DNA of 21,422 nucleotides, from the NCBI GenBank assembly GCA_031258625.1, contig JAIRMO010000169.1:1-21422 (forward strand). The letters run 5' to 3'. This DNA comes from Spirochaetaceae bacterium (GTDB lineage: Bacteria > Spirochaetota > Spirochaetia > Treponematales > Breznakiellaceae). The translations under genes and the position numbers were made by a program. The notes below the pieces were generated by a model. The model made no database searches. It was not told the origin of the DNA and worked only from the letters and a program-made list of their open reading frames with translations. This document shows, in pieces, positions 1 through 6,220 of this stretch. The first letter of the stretch is position 1, and each line of letters begins with the position of its first letter.

Positions 1-392
1 GGGGGCGGGATGGGGGAAAGGAGCTGCCAGAGGGGGAGGATGAAGGAGCGGATTTTGAGGTTCCAGCCCATCAGGAGGCCGATCGGGACGGCCAGGACCA
101 CGGCAATGGCGAAGGCGGCGAAGAAGCGGCCCATGCTCCAGCCTATGTGGAGGATCAGGTCTTTGTGCCGGAGCATGAAGACGAAACGCCGGGCCACGAC
201 GCTGAGGGGCGGGAGGAGGCTTTCGGGGAGGACTTTCCAGCGGGGGTGGAATTCCCAGAGGAGCAGTATGGGGATGAGGACGGAGAGGAATTCGGGGGAG
301 AAGAAGTTGCCCAGGGAATTTTTGGTGAAGCCCCAGAGTTCCTGGAAGACCCGGCGCCAGCCTCTGGTTTCGTAGGTGTCGGTTTGGTTCAT
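1..392 (-). CDS. ABC transporter permease, NitT/TauT (SsuC/TauC) type, 5' part only
   Basis: Reading the minus strand from an ATG at 392 gives an uninterrupted frame of about 130 codons that runs off the left edge. The protein starts MNQTDTYETRGWRR and has a hydrophobic segment near residues 35-45 (FLSVLIPILLLWEF). It then shows the family hallmarks LLPPLSVVARRF, a second membrane segment (FFAAFAIAVVLAVPIGLLMGW) and LPLWQLLSPIPP. This order (P-S/L-x-V, R-F-F-A-F, G-x-L-M-G-W, P-L-x-Q-L-L-x-P-I-P) is typical of permeases for nitrate, taurine or aliphatic sulfonate importers. An AGGA ribosome-binding site lies 5 nt before the ATG, and a promoter sits upstream. The EAA loop and partner genes lie outside the window, so the substrate cannot be told. 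The plus-strand frames over this region are shadows. Confidence 0.85.
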   Translation of the reverse strand, partial: MNQTDTYETRGWRRVFQELWGFTKNSLGNFFSPEFLSVLIPILLLWEFHPRWKVLPESLLPPLSVVARRFVFMLRHKDLILHIGWSMGRFFAAFAIAVVLAVPIGLLMGWNLKIRSFILPLWQLLSPIPP

Positions 393-420
393 GGTTTCCT
401 ACTAGTTTGATGGATATAAT

Positions 421-448
421 AATATAGTAAGAACATGGGTTTAGTCAA
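421..448 (-). promoter_or_regulatory. Sigma-70-like promoter for the ABC permease gene
   Basis: On the minus strand, TTGACT (443-448) and TATATT (421-426) are separated by 16 bp. They lie about 30 bp upstream of the ATG at 392. Both hexamers match the sigma-70 consensus at five of six positions. Confidence 0.6.
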
Positions 449-515
449 GGGAATTTTTTAGTTTGATTCGGCCAGTCCGAATTCAAAAAATGGTCAAAAC
501 GTAAAGCGTCAAACA

Positions 516-526
516 GAGTCTGACTC
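516..526. repeat. Possible diverged REP-like palindrome
   Basis: GAGTC-T-GACTC is a perfect 5-bp palindrome around a central T. It resembles the window's common core GGGGTCTGACCCC, with a G-to-A change on one arm matched by a C-to-T change on the other, so pairing is kept. It is short and could be chance. Confidence 0.35.
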
Positions 527-557
527 ATGGACATGCCTCTATTATATCTGATACGCT

Positions 558-660
558 ATATATGGCATACCATATCTGGCATCTGAGGTCTGACCCCATA
601 CCCCATATATGGCACGCTATATCTATCACTTGGGGTCTGACCCCGTGCCCCATATATGGC
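558..660. repeat. Tandem 47-bp repeat carrying REP-like cores
   Basis: The block ATATATGGC recurs at 558, 605 and 652, exactly 47 bp apart. The palindromic core recurs at 585-597 (GAGGTCTGACCCC) and 632-644 (GGGGTCTGACCCC), also 47 bp apart. There are therefore two full units and a partial third, with differences mostly in the spacer. The core is the same palindrome found at 1425, 16274, 18281, 21185 and 21218. Confidence 0.8.
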
Positions 661-717
661 GCATCCATAGCTTGTACAGAAAACAAAACCACATGCACAA
701 TACTGTCGGGACACTCG

Positions 718-736
718 TTGAATTTTGAATTGCTGG
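718..736 (-). repeat. Copy of the dispersed AATTCAAA motif (diverged)
   Basis: The reverse strand reads CCAGCAATTCAAAATTCAA. It shares CCAG-N-AATTCAAA with copies at 8857, 16402 and 16692 (minus strand). It is the most diverged of the four. Confidence 0.4.
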
Positions 737-822
737 AGTTTGAGTACTTGAGCCTTTTTCAAATCTCGGTTAATCTGGGGGGAGGGGATTTTTCAAATGG
801 GAATTAACGGGGTTTTCAAAGA

Positions 823-843
823 GGTCTGTTGAAAAGTCAGACC
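823..843 (+). promoter_or_regulatory. Hairpin just upstream of the DUF2147 ribosome-binding site
   Basis: GGTCTG (823-828) and CAGACC (838-843) can pair around a 9-nt loop. The stem ends three bases before the AAGGAG ribosome-binding site at 846-851. The arms resemble half of the REP-like core (GGTCTGACC). A role in translation control is possible but not shown. Confidence 0.4.
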
Positions 844-856
844 AAAAGGAGCGGGT

Positions 857-1357
857 ATGAAAAAAAGAATAGCCTTAGTCGCGGCCTTTGGGTTGATCGC
901 GGGGTGGTTTCTTGCCGCGGATCCGGTAGAGGGTTATTGGACCAGTGTAGACGAAAAGACCGGTAAAGTTACCGCGGGCTGGGAGATCTACCAGAACGGG
1001 GGGAAACTCTACGGTAAAATTATCGGCGTTTTCGGGTATCCCCCGGATGTTAAAGCCGACAAATGCAAGGAGTCCTATCCGGGCTTTCCCGTGGCGGGAA
1101 AGGTGAACCAACTCCCCGTAAAAGGAACCCCCTGGATCTTTGGGTTGACCCTGGAAAAGCCGGGTCAGTGGAGCGGCGGTAATGTGGTGGATCCCGAATC
1201 CGGCAATCTATACAAATGTAAAATCACCTACCGGCCGGCGGACGGTAAGCGGTACAAGGCCGACACCCTGGAGATGCGGGGGGAGATCGGTCTGGGAATA
1301 GGCCGCAGCCAGTTCTGGAAGAAAAGTACCCGGGCGGAAGCGGAAGGACAACCGTAA
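857..1357 (+). CDS. Exported DUF2147 family protein
   Basis: This is a 166-residue protein with an N-terminal signal peptide (KKR charged start, hydrophobic segment to about residue 20, cleavage likely near FLAADP). The mature part begins DPVEGYWTSVDEKTGKV. It continues with WEIYQNGGKLYGKI at about 42-55 and a C-terminal GLGIGRSQFWKK. These are the features of the DUF2147 family of small periplasmic or secreted proteins, whose function is not established. Length is normal for the family. An AAGGAG ribosome-binding site lies 5 nt before the ATG. Two cysteines (in DKCKE and YKCKI) could pair in the periplasm. The gene stands alone on its strand, with a REP-like repeat between it and the next gene. 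Confidence 0.8.
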   Translation: MKKRIALVAAFGLIAGWFLAADPVEGYWTSVDEKTGKVTAGWEIYQNGGKLYGKIIGVFGYPPDVKADKCKESYPGFPVAGKVNQLPVKGTPWIFGLTLEKPGQWSGGNVVDPESGNLYKCKITYRPADGKRYKADTLEMRGEIGLGIGRSQFWKKSTRAEAEGQP

Positions 1358-1424
1358 AGGTAACGGCCTGCGGGCAAACCGGCGCGGAACGGCGCGTGGA
1401 CTACGGGTTCATACACGTTTGCTT

Positions 1425-1437
1425 GGGGTCAGACCCC
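1425..1437. repeat. REP-like palindrome GGGGTCAGACCCC
   Basis: A perfect copy of the 13-bp core lies in the 184-bp gap between the DUF2147 gene and the next gene. It is followed at once by a second palindrome, CCCCC-TT-GGGGG. An upstream extension of the following reading frame would run through this repeat, which supports the later start chosen for that gene. Confidence 0.75.
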
Positions 1438-1541
1438 CTTGGGGGCGTACCGGCGAGGACTCGGGTGTATCCCGGATAAAAGCAAATGTTTTTGCCCCGG
1501 GCGAAACCGGTAGGTGTTGTTATTTTTTGTTTGGAGTATAT

Positions 1542-2720
1542 ATGGAACAGGCCCTCTCTTATGTCATGGTAACCCCCTATACTATCGCGAAAAGCAGAAC
1601 CGGCGGGGTGCTGGCCCGGTTATTATCCCAGTTGGATCTGGAACTGGTGGGGGCTCAAATAATAGCCCCCGACGAGGTTTTTATCACGGAATACGCTACG
1701 GCCCTGCGGAAACAAAACGCTTCCAATACGGTTACCCTTTTGGCGGACTATGTGGAACATCACCTGGCCCCCTCGGGGGGGAGGAAACACCGCACCCTCC
1801 TGCTGCTTTTTCGGGGGGAGAATCCCTGCGCCAAGCTCACCGCCATCTGCGGGCACATCTATCCGGAACATCAAAACGACGATTCCCTGAGCGGGGAAAC
1901 CATTCGGGACACCTACGCGGATCTCATTATGTCCCCGGAGGACCCCCAGGTGATTACCTATTTTGAACCGGCGGTGATGACCCCCCGGACCCAGGAGTGG
2001 GCCGATAAGGATCTGGCCTTGTTTGCCCGTTTTTTACCGGGCAAAGAAAATATCGTAAAAAACGTCCAATACCCGGACCCTTCGGTGATTGAACAGACCC
2101 TGGTGATCATCAAACCCGACAACTGGCAATACGCTTCCTCAAAACCGGGAACCATCATCGATATGTTTTCCCGGACCGGGCTGCGGATCATCGGGATCAA
2201 GGTTCACCGTTTTTCCCTGGCGGAGGCCCTGGATTTTTACGGCCCCGTGGAGGGGACTTTAAAAGAAAAACTCGCCCCCCGTTTTGGAAAAAAGGCCCGG
2301 GAGCTTCTGGAAAGGGAATTCGAGGTAACCCTCAATGAAGAAACGGAAAAATGTCTGGCCGATAGTTTCGGCATCGCCTGTGCCCGGGATCAATTTGCCC
2401 AGATCATCGAATTTATGTCCGGGACAAGGCCGGAAAAATGCCCCCCGGAAGATATAAACAACCCCGGCAGCGTCAAATGTATGATTATCATCTATGAAGG
2501 GGAAAAGGCGGTTAATAAGATCCGGGAAGTCCTGGGCCCTACGGATCCCCTCAAGGCTCCGGGAGGCACCATACGCCGGGAATTCGGCAGCAACGTGATG
2601 ATTAACACCGCCCATGCCTCGGATTCCCGGGAAAGTGTGGAACGGGAAATGAAAATAGTCAGGACAAACGAAAATTCCCTGGAAGGAATAATCAAATCCT
2701 ATCTTTCCCTGAGGCACTGA
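1542..2720 (+). CDS. Two-domain nucleoside diphosphate kinase-like protein
   Basis: The start at 1542 is chosen because TTGGAG lies 5 nt upstream and family similarity begins right after it; the open frame extends to 1419 but through a REP-like repeat. The 392-residue product has two NDK-like halves. The N-terminal half (about 5-150) has YVMVTPYTIAKS, LLLLFRGEN and GETIRDTYADL, followed by YFEPAV, and lacks the catalytic histidine motif. The C-terminal half (about 184-375) has LVIIKPD (Lys191), GGTIRREFG and NTAHASDS with His358. This matches the canonical N-x-x-H-G-S-D phosphohistidine loop except Gly to Ala. An insertion of roughly 50 residues separates the front and back of the second domain. 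NDKs transfer phosphate between nucleoside di- and triphosphates in the cytoplasm. Activity of this version is likely but inferred. Confidence 0.8.
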   Translation: MEQALSYVMVTPYTIAKSRTGGVLARLLSQLDLELVGAQIIAPDEVFITEYATALRKQNASNTVTLLADYVEHHLAPSGGRKHRTLLLLFRGENPCAKLTAICGHIYPEHQNDDSLSGETIRDTYADLIMSPEDPQVITYFEPAVMTPRTQEWADKDLALFARFLPGKENIVKNVQYPDPSVIEQTLVIIKPDNWQYASSKPGTIIDMFSRTGLRIIGIKVHRFSLAEALDFYGPVEGTLKEKLAPRFGKKARELLEREFEVTLNEETEKCLADSFGIACARDQFAQIIEFMSGTRPEKCPPEDINNPGSVKCMIIIYEGEKAVNKIREVLGPTDPLKAPGGTIRREFGSNVMINTAHASDSRESVEREMKIVRTNENSLEGIIKSYLSLRH

Positions 2721-2770
2721 TCTTTTCCGGGGCCCATCGGCCCGGCGATTTTCCCCAAAGCCCGTTGTTT

Positions 2771-2784
2771 GCGGGAAAACCCGC
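2771..2784. terminator. Small hairpin between convergent genes
   Basis: GCGGG-AAAA-CCCGC lies in the 66-bp gap between the convergent NDK-like and FKBP genes. Its position fits a shared terminator, but the T-run after it is poor on the plus strand and absent on the minus strand, so this is weak. Confidence 0.3.
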
Positions 2785-2786
2785 CC

Positions 2787-3494
2787 TTATTTAATAGAAA
2801 GTAACTCCACCTGAAAAATCAGGGCCGAGTTGGGGGGAATCATATTACCGGCCCCCTGTTCCCCATAGGCCAGGGACGAGGGGATGTACAAACGGTAGGT
2901 GCTCCCCACGTTCATCAGTTGTATCCCCTCCGACCAGCCGGGGATAACCTGATCCAGGGAAAATTCCGCGGGCTCCCCCCGGGTGTAGGAGCTGTCAAAC
3001 ACCGTCCCGTCGATTAATTTCCCCTCATAATTAACGGTTACCACATCAGCGGCGGAGGGGTTGCCGCCCTGCCCCTGAACGACAACCTCGTACTGCAGCC
3101 CGCTGGAGGTGATTACCACCCCGGTCTTTTTGCTGTTTTCCGCCAGGAACTGATCGTTTTTCTTCCGGCTCTCCTCCGCCTGCCGGGTAATGGTGGCCAT
3201 ATACGCGCTTTGTACCAATCCCACCGCTTCTTCCATAGAGATCCGGGGTTCTTGTCCCTCAATCGCCTCCCGAATCCCCTGGGCCAGGGCATCGTAATCA
3301 AACTGAATTCCAAATTGTTTAAGGTCCGAACCCAATACCACTCCGAAGGCATAACTGGTATCGCTATCCGCCGGAGACTCGTCTGAGATTTCCGTCGAAA
3401 CATCCTTTTCGCCGGAGGTGTTTTCTTCGGCGGCGGCACAGGAAAAAAATACGAAGGTTACCATAATTATGGTAAAAAAGATTTTTCTTAACAT
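2787..3494 (-). CDS. FKBP-type peptidyl-prolyl cis-trans isomerase, lipoprotein
   Basis: The start at 3494 gives a 235-residue protein beginning MLRKIFFTIIMVTFVFFSC, a lipoprotein signal peptide with a relaxed spirochaete lipobox (FFSC, Cys19). The open frame continues upstream to 3581 but would bury the signal peptide. Residues about 45-125 resemble the FKBP N-terminal dimerisation domain (SYAFGVVLGSDLKQFGIQFD, then a helical region). The FKBP catalytic domain (about 130-235) shows VTVNYEGKLIDGTVFDSS, VIPGWSEGIQLM, YIPSSLAYGEQGAG and LIFQVELLSI. These include the conserved aromatic, Asp, Ile and Tyr residues of the active pocket. It should catalyse proline isomerisation on envelope proteins, like Mip/FkpA. 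The gene appears monocistronic and converges on the NDK-like gene. Confidence 0.93.
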   Translation of the reverse strand: MLRKIFFTIIMVTFVFFSCAAAEENTSGEKDVSTEISDESPADSDTSYAFGVVLGSDLKQFGIQFDYDALAQGIREAIEGQEPRISMEEAVGLVQSAYMATITRQAEESRKKNDQFLAENSKKTGVVITSSGLQYEVVVQGQGGNPSAADVVTVNYEGKLIDGTVFDSSYTRGEPAEFSLDQVIPGWSEGIQLMNVGSTYRLYIPSSLAYGEQGAGNMIPPNSALIFQVELLSIK

Positions 3495-3990
3495 CCCTCT
3501 ATTCCCTCTTATATAAAAATACCGGAATAAACCTATCCGGATAACCTGAACCGCCCCTAATCCTTCAGGACTTAAAAACACCCAGGTTGTAGAGGCTTTT
3601 TCAAAACCCGCTCGTTTTGGGAAAGGCGCTCATATAATCTTTTTTAGTATACCCATAAACATCCGGTTCAACTAGTACCCCGGCCGGGTCAGGCAGGGTA
3701 AACCGAGTCGTCTGCCGCCTGTTTATCGCTTGTCTAGGGGGGAAAAAGGCTCCCGCGGGGAACGCGCAAGGGATTGAAGTGGAATACGGTTTGACAGGTT
3801 TCCTGTCAAACCGTATTAGAACGGAAAGCCCGGTTTCCGGTGCTTGCGCCGGAAATGCGCCCAAAACGCGTTTGTCCGGCCGGGCAGGCGGCCATATCGC
3901 CTTTACCGGTCTATTACCGAAAAAGCCGCCGCGCAATCTATTATCGAAGGAGGTTTTGAGCCCACGAATAAGAGGGGGATGGGCTATCCC
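3495..3990. other. Intergenic region with a strong hairpin; no convincing gene
   Basis: This 496-bp stretch lies between the FKBP gene and the DUF4418 gene, both on the minus strand. The AT-rich part near 3495-3530 probably holds the FKBP promoter (TATATAAG-like), but no clear -35 box is seen. Small frames on both strands have no recognisable similarity. The notable contents are a perfect 16-bp hairpin at 3783-3817 and a second inverted repeat, TTTCCGG to CCGGAAA, at 3834-3855. Confidence 0.6.
3783..3817. repeat. Perfect 16-bp inverted repeat with 3-nt loop
   Basis: AATACGGTTTGACAGG (3783-3798) is followed by TTT and the exact reverse complement (3802-3817). There is no T-run on either side, so it is not a standard intrinsic terminator. 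It could be a terminator variant for the minus-strand operon ending at 3991, an RNA structure or a mobile-element remnant. Confidence 0.7.
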
Positions 3991-4401
3991 CTAAGGAACG
4001 GGGTTATGCCCCTTCCGGGAAAGATAAAGCGTATATAACGCCGATCCGATGAGCAGCAGAATGCTTATGACGGTAATCGCCGGAAACGCTATTTTACGGC
4101 AGGCCATGGAGTGCATGGGACAGCCGCCGATGAGGGCGTGGGGGACGAGCAGGGCAAGAATGCCTGAAAGAAAAACCCCTATAGTCAGCCCCAGCCGTAT
4201 TTTGGAGTCGGCAAAGAAGATAAGGGCGATGCCAAGAGCGGCGATTAACGCGCCCACGCCGATTTCCGCCCGGGCGGACCAATGGCATTTCATAAACATG
4301 TTCTCCACCACCGGGCATACCTTGAACAAATATTGAGGTCCGAGCGCGATAAGCAGCCCTAAAACAAGCGCCGCGCCGCCTGAAATGATGCGATTTTTCA
4401 T
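3991..4401 (-). CDS. DUF4418 family membrane protein
   Basis: This is a 136-residue hydrophobic protein with four predicted membrane segments (about 8-28, 46-66, 70-92, 106-128). The sequence around KVCPVVENMFMKCHWSAR (about 27-44) and the short CPMHSMACRK motif (about 93-102) match the DUF4418 family, which has no established function. The Cys, His and Met residues in these two loops would be able to bind a metal or form disulfides; that is inference. An AGGGAGG ribosome-binding site lies 5 nt before the ATG. The gene is the last of a three-gene run (His-rich lipoprotein, solute-binding protein, DUF4418) and starts 33 bp after its neighbour. DUF4418 genes are, from general knowledge, often found near FtsX-type ABC permeases, as here. 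Confidence 0.75.
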   Translation of the reverse strand: MKNRIISGGAALVLGLLIALGPQYLFKVCPVVENMFMKCHWSARAEIGVGALIAALGIALIFFADSKIRLGLTIGVFLSGILALLVPHALIGGCPMHSMACRKIAFPAITVISILLLIGSALYTLYLSRKGHNPVP

Positions 4402-4434
4402 ACATGCCTCCCTGTTTTTTGCCGTAGTAATTTT

Positions 4435-5031
4435 TTATGGTTCCCTTCCGCCCCGCTCGATGACCACGGTTTCCGGTTCAACGGTATTACCGTACACCGG
4501 GCGCAGAGTTTCCTCGTAGGTTTGGTGAAAAAAATCGTCCTCTATGCGGCGGGTTATTACGTCGTTCAGCCAGAGCCGCAATTCGCCGTTACCCTTCCTG
4601 ACCGCCGGGGCGATGCGGGCTTCCCCGGCCTTCCGGTAAGGAAGGGCAAAATCAGCGGCCGGGGCGGCGTGTTCCGGGCCGGGACCGAATCCCAGTACGA
4701 TGTCCGCCTGATCGTTCTCAAGGTAGTCCGCCCAGTTTTCGCGGGTTACCGGTACCAGGCGGAGATATTTTTCCTTGTTGTCCAGTATTTCTTTGGCAAT
4801 ACGGCGGGCAAAAGAGACATCGTAGCCCCGCCAAACGCCTTTGGCGTCCACATAACTAAAGGGGGCGTTGTCCGCTGGAACGCCGATTCGCACAACTTCG
4901 CGCAGGTGAATCCGGTGTACCGCCACAAGCTCGTGGTCGTTAAAGGGCGCCGCGGGGTCCTGCTCCCCCCCGGCAAAGAGGGGAAGCGCCGCGACAACCG
5001 CAAAAACCAAAACAGCAAGTCTTTTATTCAT
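4435..5031 (-). CDS. Family 3 solute-binding protein, apparently lacking most of lobe II
   Basis: The 198-residue product begins MNKRLAVLVFAVVAALPLFAGG, a signal peptide ending in the FAGG pattern common among Treponema binding proteins. Residues about 46-84 (VVRIGVPADNAPFSYVDAKG, then WRGYDVSFARRIAKEI) are the classic start of polar amino acid or cystine binding proteins. The QADIVLGFG segment follows. The normal family length is about 230-270 residues with a full second lobe. Here the chain goes almost directly from FALPYRKAGEARIAP to the closing ELRLWLNDVITRRIEDDFF helix, so lobe II is cut down. The gap to the upstream lipoprotein gene is 8 bp and no strong ribosome-binding site is seen, which suggests translational coupling. 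No membrane permease of the amino acid type is nearby. It may be a sensor, a scavenger or a degenerating protein. Confidence 0.8.
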   Translation of the reverse strand: MNKRLAVLVFAVVAALPLFAGGEQDPAAPFNDHELVAVHRIHLREVVRIGVPADNAPFSYVDAKGVWRGYDVSFARRIAKEILDNKEKYLRLVPVTRENWADYLENDQADIVLGFGPGPEHAAPAADFALPYRKAGEARIAPAVRKGNGELRLWLNDVITRRIEDDFFHQTYEETLRPVYGNTVEPETVVIERGGREP

Positions 5032-5039
5032 GGCTGATT

Positions 5040-5507
5040 TTACCGGGCCTCGGTAAAGGCGACCGGCGCTTCCGGGAGGGCGCCCATGCCATGGTGTTCC
5101 TCCGAACCCGCGTGTTCTGCCGCGCCGTGTTCCTTCCCCTCATGTTTCACCGGCGTCAGGGTAACGGTTTTGCCGTTGAACGTAAAAGTATACGCGGCGG
5201 TTTCCGCCGTTCCGTTTTTGGTTGCGGTAAGGACGCCGTGGTTGATTTCGTAGCGGTACACCCCCCGGTCAAGGGGTTCGCCGTGGTGGACGTGCCAAAA
5301 ATGGAATGTGCCGTCGGTGTTAAATTCCCAGCGGTCATACATATTGTTCCGTGCGGGGGCGTTCCAGTTTTTCCCGGCGAATACGTCCACGCCCTGGGCG
5401 GCGAGTTCATTATAGCCGGCCTGCCCGGTAGTGGCGCAGGCAGCCAGGAACATAATGCCGAGGAATAATCCCGCCAAGGCGGGCCTAAGGACGCTTGTTT
5501 TTTTCAT
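5040..5507 (-). CDS. Small lipoprotein with His-rich C-terminus
   Basis: The start at 5507 has GAGGAG 7 nt upstream and yields 155 residues beginning MKKTSVLRPALAGLFLGIMFLAAC. This is a clear lipoprotein signal with lipobox LAAC. An upstream in-frame ATG at 5555 is unlikely because it would precede the signal peptide. The mature domain has alternating strands (WEFNTDGTFHFWHVHHGEPL, YRYEINHGVLTAT, YTFTFNGKTVTLTPV), resembling small lipocalin-like beta proteins. The tail (about 125-150) is rich in His and Glu (KHEGKEHGAAEHAGSEEHHGM), a pattern often seen in metal-binding periplasmic proteins. I do not recognise a named family. It opens the three-gene group with the solute-binding protein and DUF4418 genes, 228 bp after the Cys-rich membrane protein gene. 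Confidence 0.75.
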   Translation of the reverse strand: MKKTSVLRPALAGLFLGIMFLAACATTGQAGYNELAAQGVDVFAGKNWNAPARNNMYDRWEFNTDGTFHFWHVHHGEPLDRGVYRYEINHGVLTATKNGTAETAAYTFTFNGKTVTLTPVKHEGKEHGAAEHAGSEEHHGMGALPEAPVAFTEAR

Positions 5508-5734
5508 ACTGTTTCTCCTCATACGACTTTGAAAATCAGGGGAACCGCCGGCCATACACGTTTCACCAAACTAATAGGAATTTAGAGAAGGTGTTATTAA
5601 CGTAAACCTTGCCAACGGCAAGGATATGACCGCAGTTCCCCCGAAGCTATCGGGGAATTGTTGTATCAACCCCATATATTTACTCTAAAAAAAATGAAAA
5701 GGTTGCGTTTTTTTGTGATTTTTTCAGATGGAAT

Positions 5735-6166
5735 TTAATTGCTCTGAAGAACTTTCTCTTCTTTTGTGTCGCAGAGGCAGTATTTTGTTCCGCAGCAAAT
5801 TTTTATACCCACCTTGGAGGGGAGGCACGCGCCGGTTATCAGGGCGCTTACGTAGTTGGCGGAAAAGAGGAGCAGAAACATAAAACAGGCCGCCACGGTC
5901 CAGCGGACGGCCCTGCGGATAAACCGGCGTTTTACGGCACCTTCCGCGAGCCTGTTCCGCCGCCGCCAATCGGCGCGGGCCCGTATTGTCCGGAGGGCGG
6001 CACGGAGCTGTTCATCGCTTGTTTTCGGCGGGGATAATCCGTCCAGCGCGTATAACCCGTCTATCCGGCGGTCGATAAGATCGGGGTCTATGTCATCCGC
6101 GTTTTTTTTCAATTCCGATTGGATATGCTCGATAAGGGAATCCCGCGTACTTTGTTTGTCCATCAT
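5735..6166 (-). CDS. Single-TM protein with Cys-rich tail, putative anti-sigma factor
   Basis: The product is 143 residues from the ATG at 6166; a second ATG at 6163 is better spaced from the AGGGAGAG ribosome-binding site (6170-6177). The N-terminal 85 residues are charged and helical (RDSLIEHIQSELKK to ARADWRRRNR). One membrane segment follows at about 88-110 (TVAACFMFLLLFSANYVSAL). The C-terminal 30 residues contain five cysteines (CLPS, ICCG, YCLC). The gene lies 54 bp downstream of the ECF sigma factor gene, the usual place for a membrane anti-sigma factor that binds sigma with its cytoplasmic N-terminus. No ZAS zinc motif (HxxxCxxC) is present. The exported Cys cluster could sense redox or metal. 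No family was recognised; the role comes from position and topology. Confidence 0.6.
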   Translation of the reverse strand: MMDKQSTRDSLIEHIQSELKKNADDIDPDLIDRRIDGLYALDGLSPPKTSDEQLRAALRTIRARADWRRRNRLAEGAVKRRFIRRAVRWTVAACFMFLLLFSANYVSALITGACLPSKVGIKICCGTKYCLCDTKEEKVLQSN

Positions 6167-6220
6167 CCACTCTCCCTATTATTATACTCGCCGGTTTCTC
6201 GAAAAGTCGCGTTGGAACCC

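Larger units (their letters stand above)
393..856. other. Intergenic region with promoter and REP-type repeats
   Basis: This 464-bp stretch between the divergent permease and DUF2147 genes has no convincing gene. It holds the permease promoter (421-448), a small palindrome GAGTCTGACTC (516-526), a tandem 47-bp repeat with REP-like cores (558-660), a copy of a dispersed AATTCAAA-type motif (718-736) and a hairpin just before the ribosome-binding site of the next gene (823-843). The short open frames here on both strands follow the repeats and have no family resemblance. Confidence 0.7.

Noticed and set aside
10..410. Plus-strand open frames at the left edge
   Set aside because: They are Arg/Glu-rich shadows of the minus-strand ABC permease, whose translation shows clear family motifs.
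558..660. CRISPR-like array
   Set aside because: Only two and a bit units, repeats and spacers are not distinct, and no cas genes are present; it is a tandem REP-type repeat.
1419..1541. Longer start for the NDK-like protein
   Set aside because: It runs through a REP-like palindrome and has no family similarity; 1542 has a ribosome-binding site.
3601..3994. Open frames on both strands around the 16-bp hairpin
   Set aside because: No ribosome-binding site, no family similarity and Pro/Arg-rich composition.
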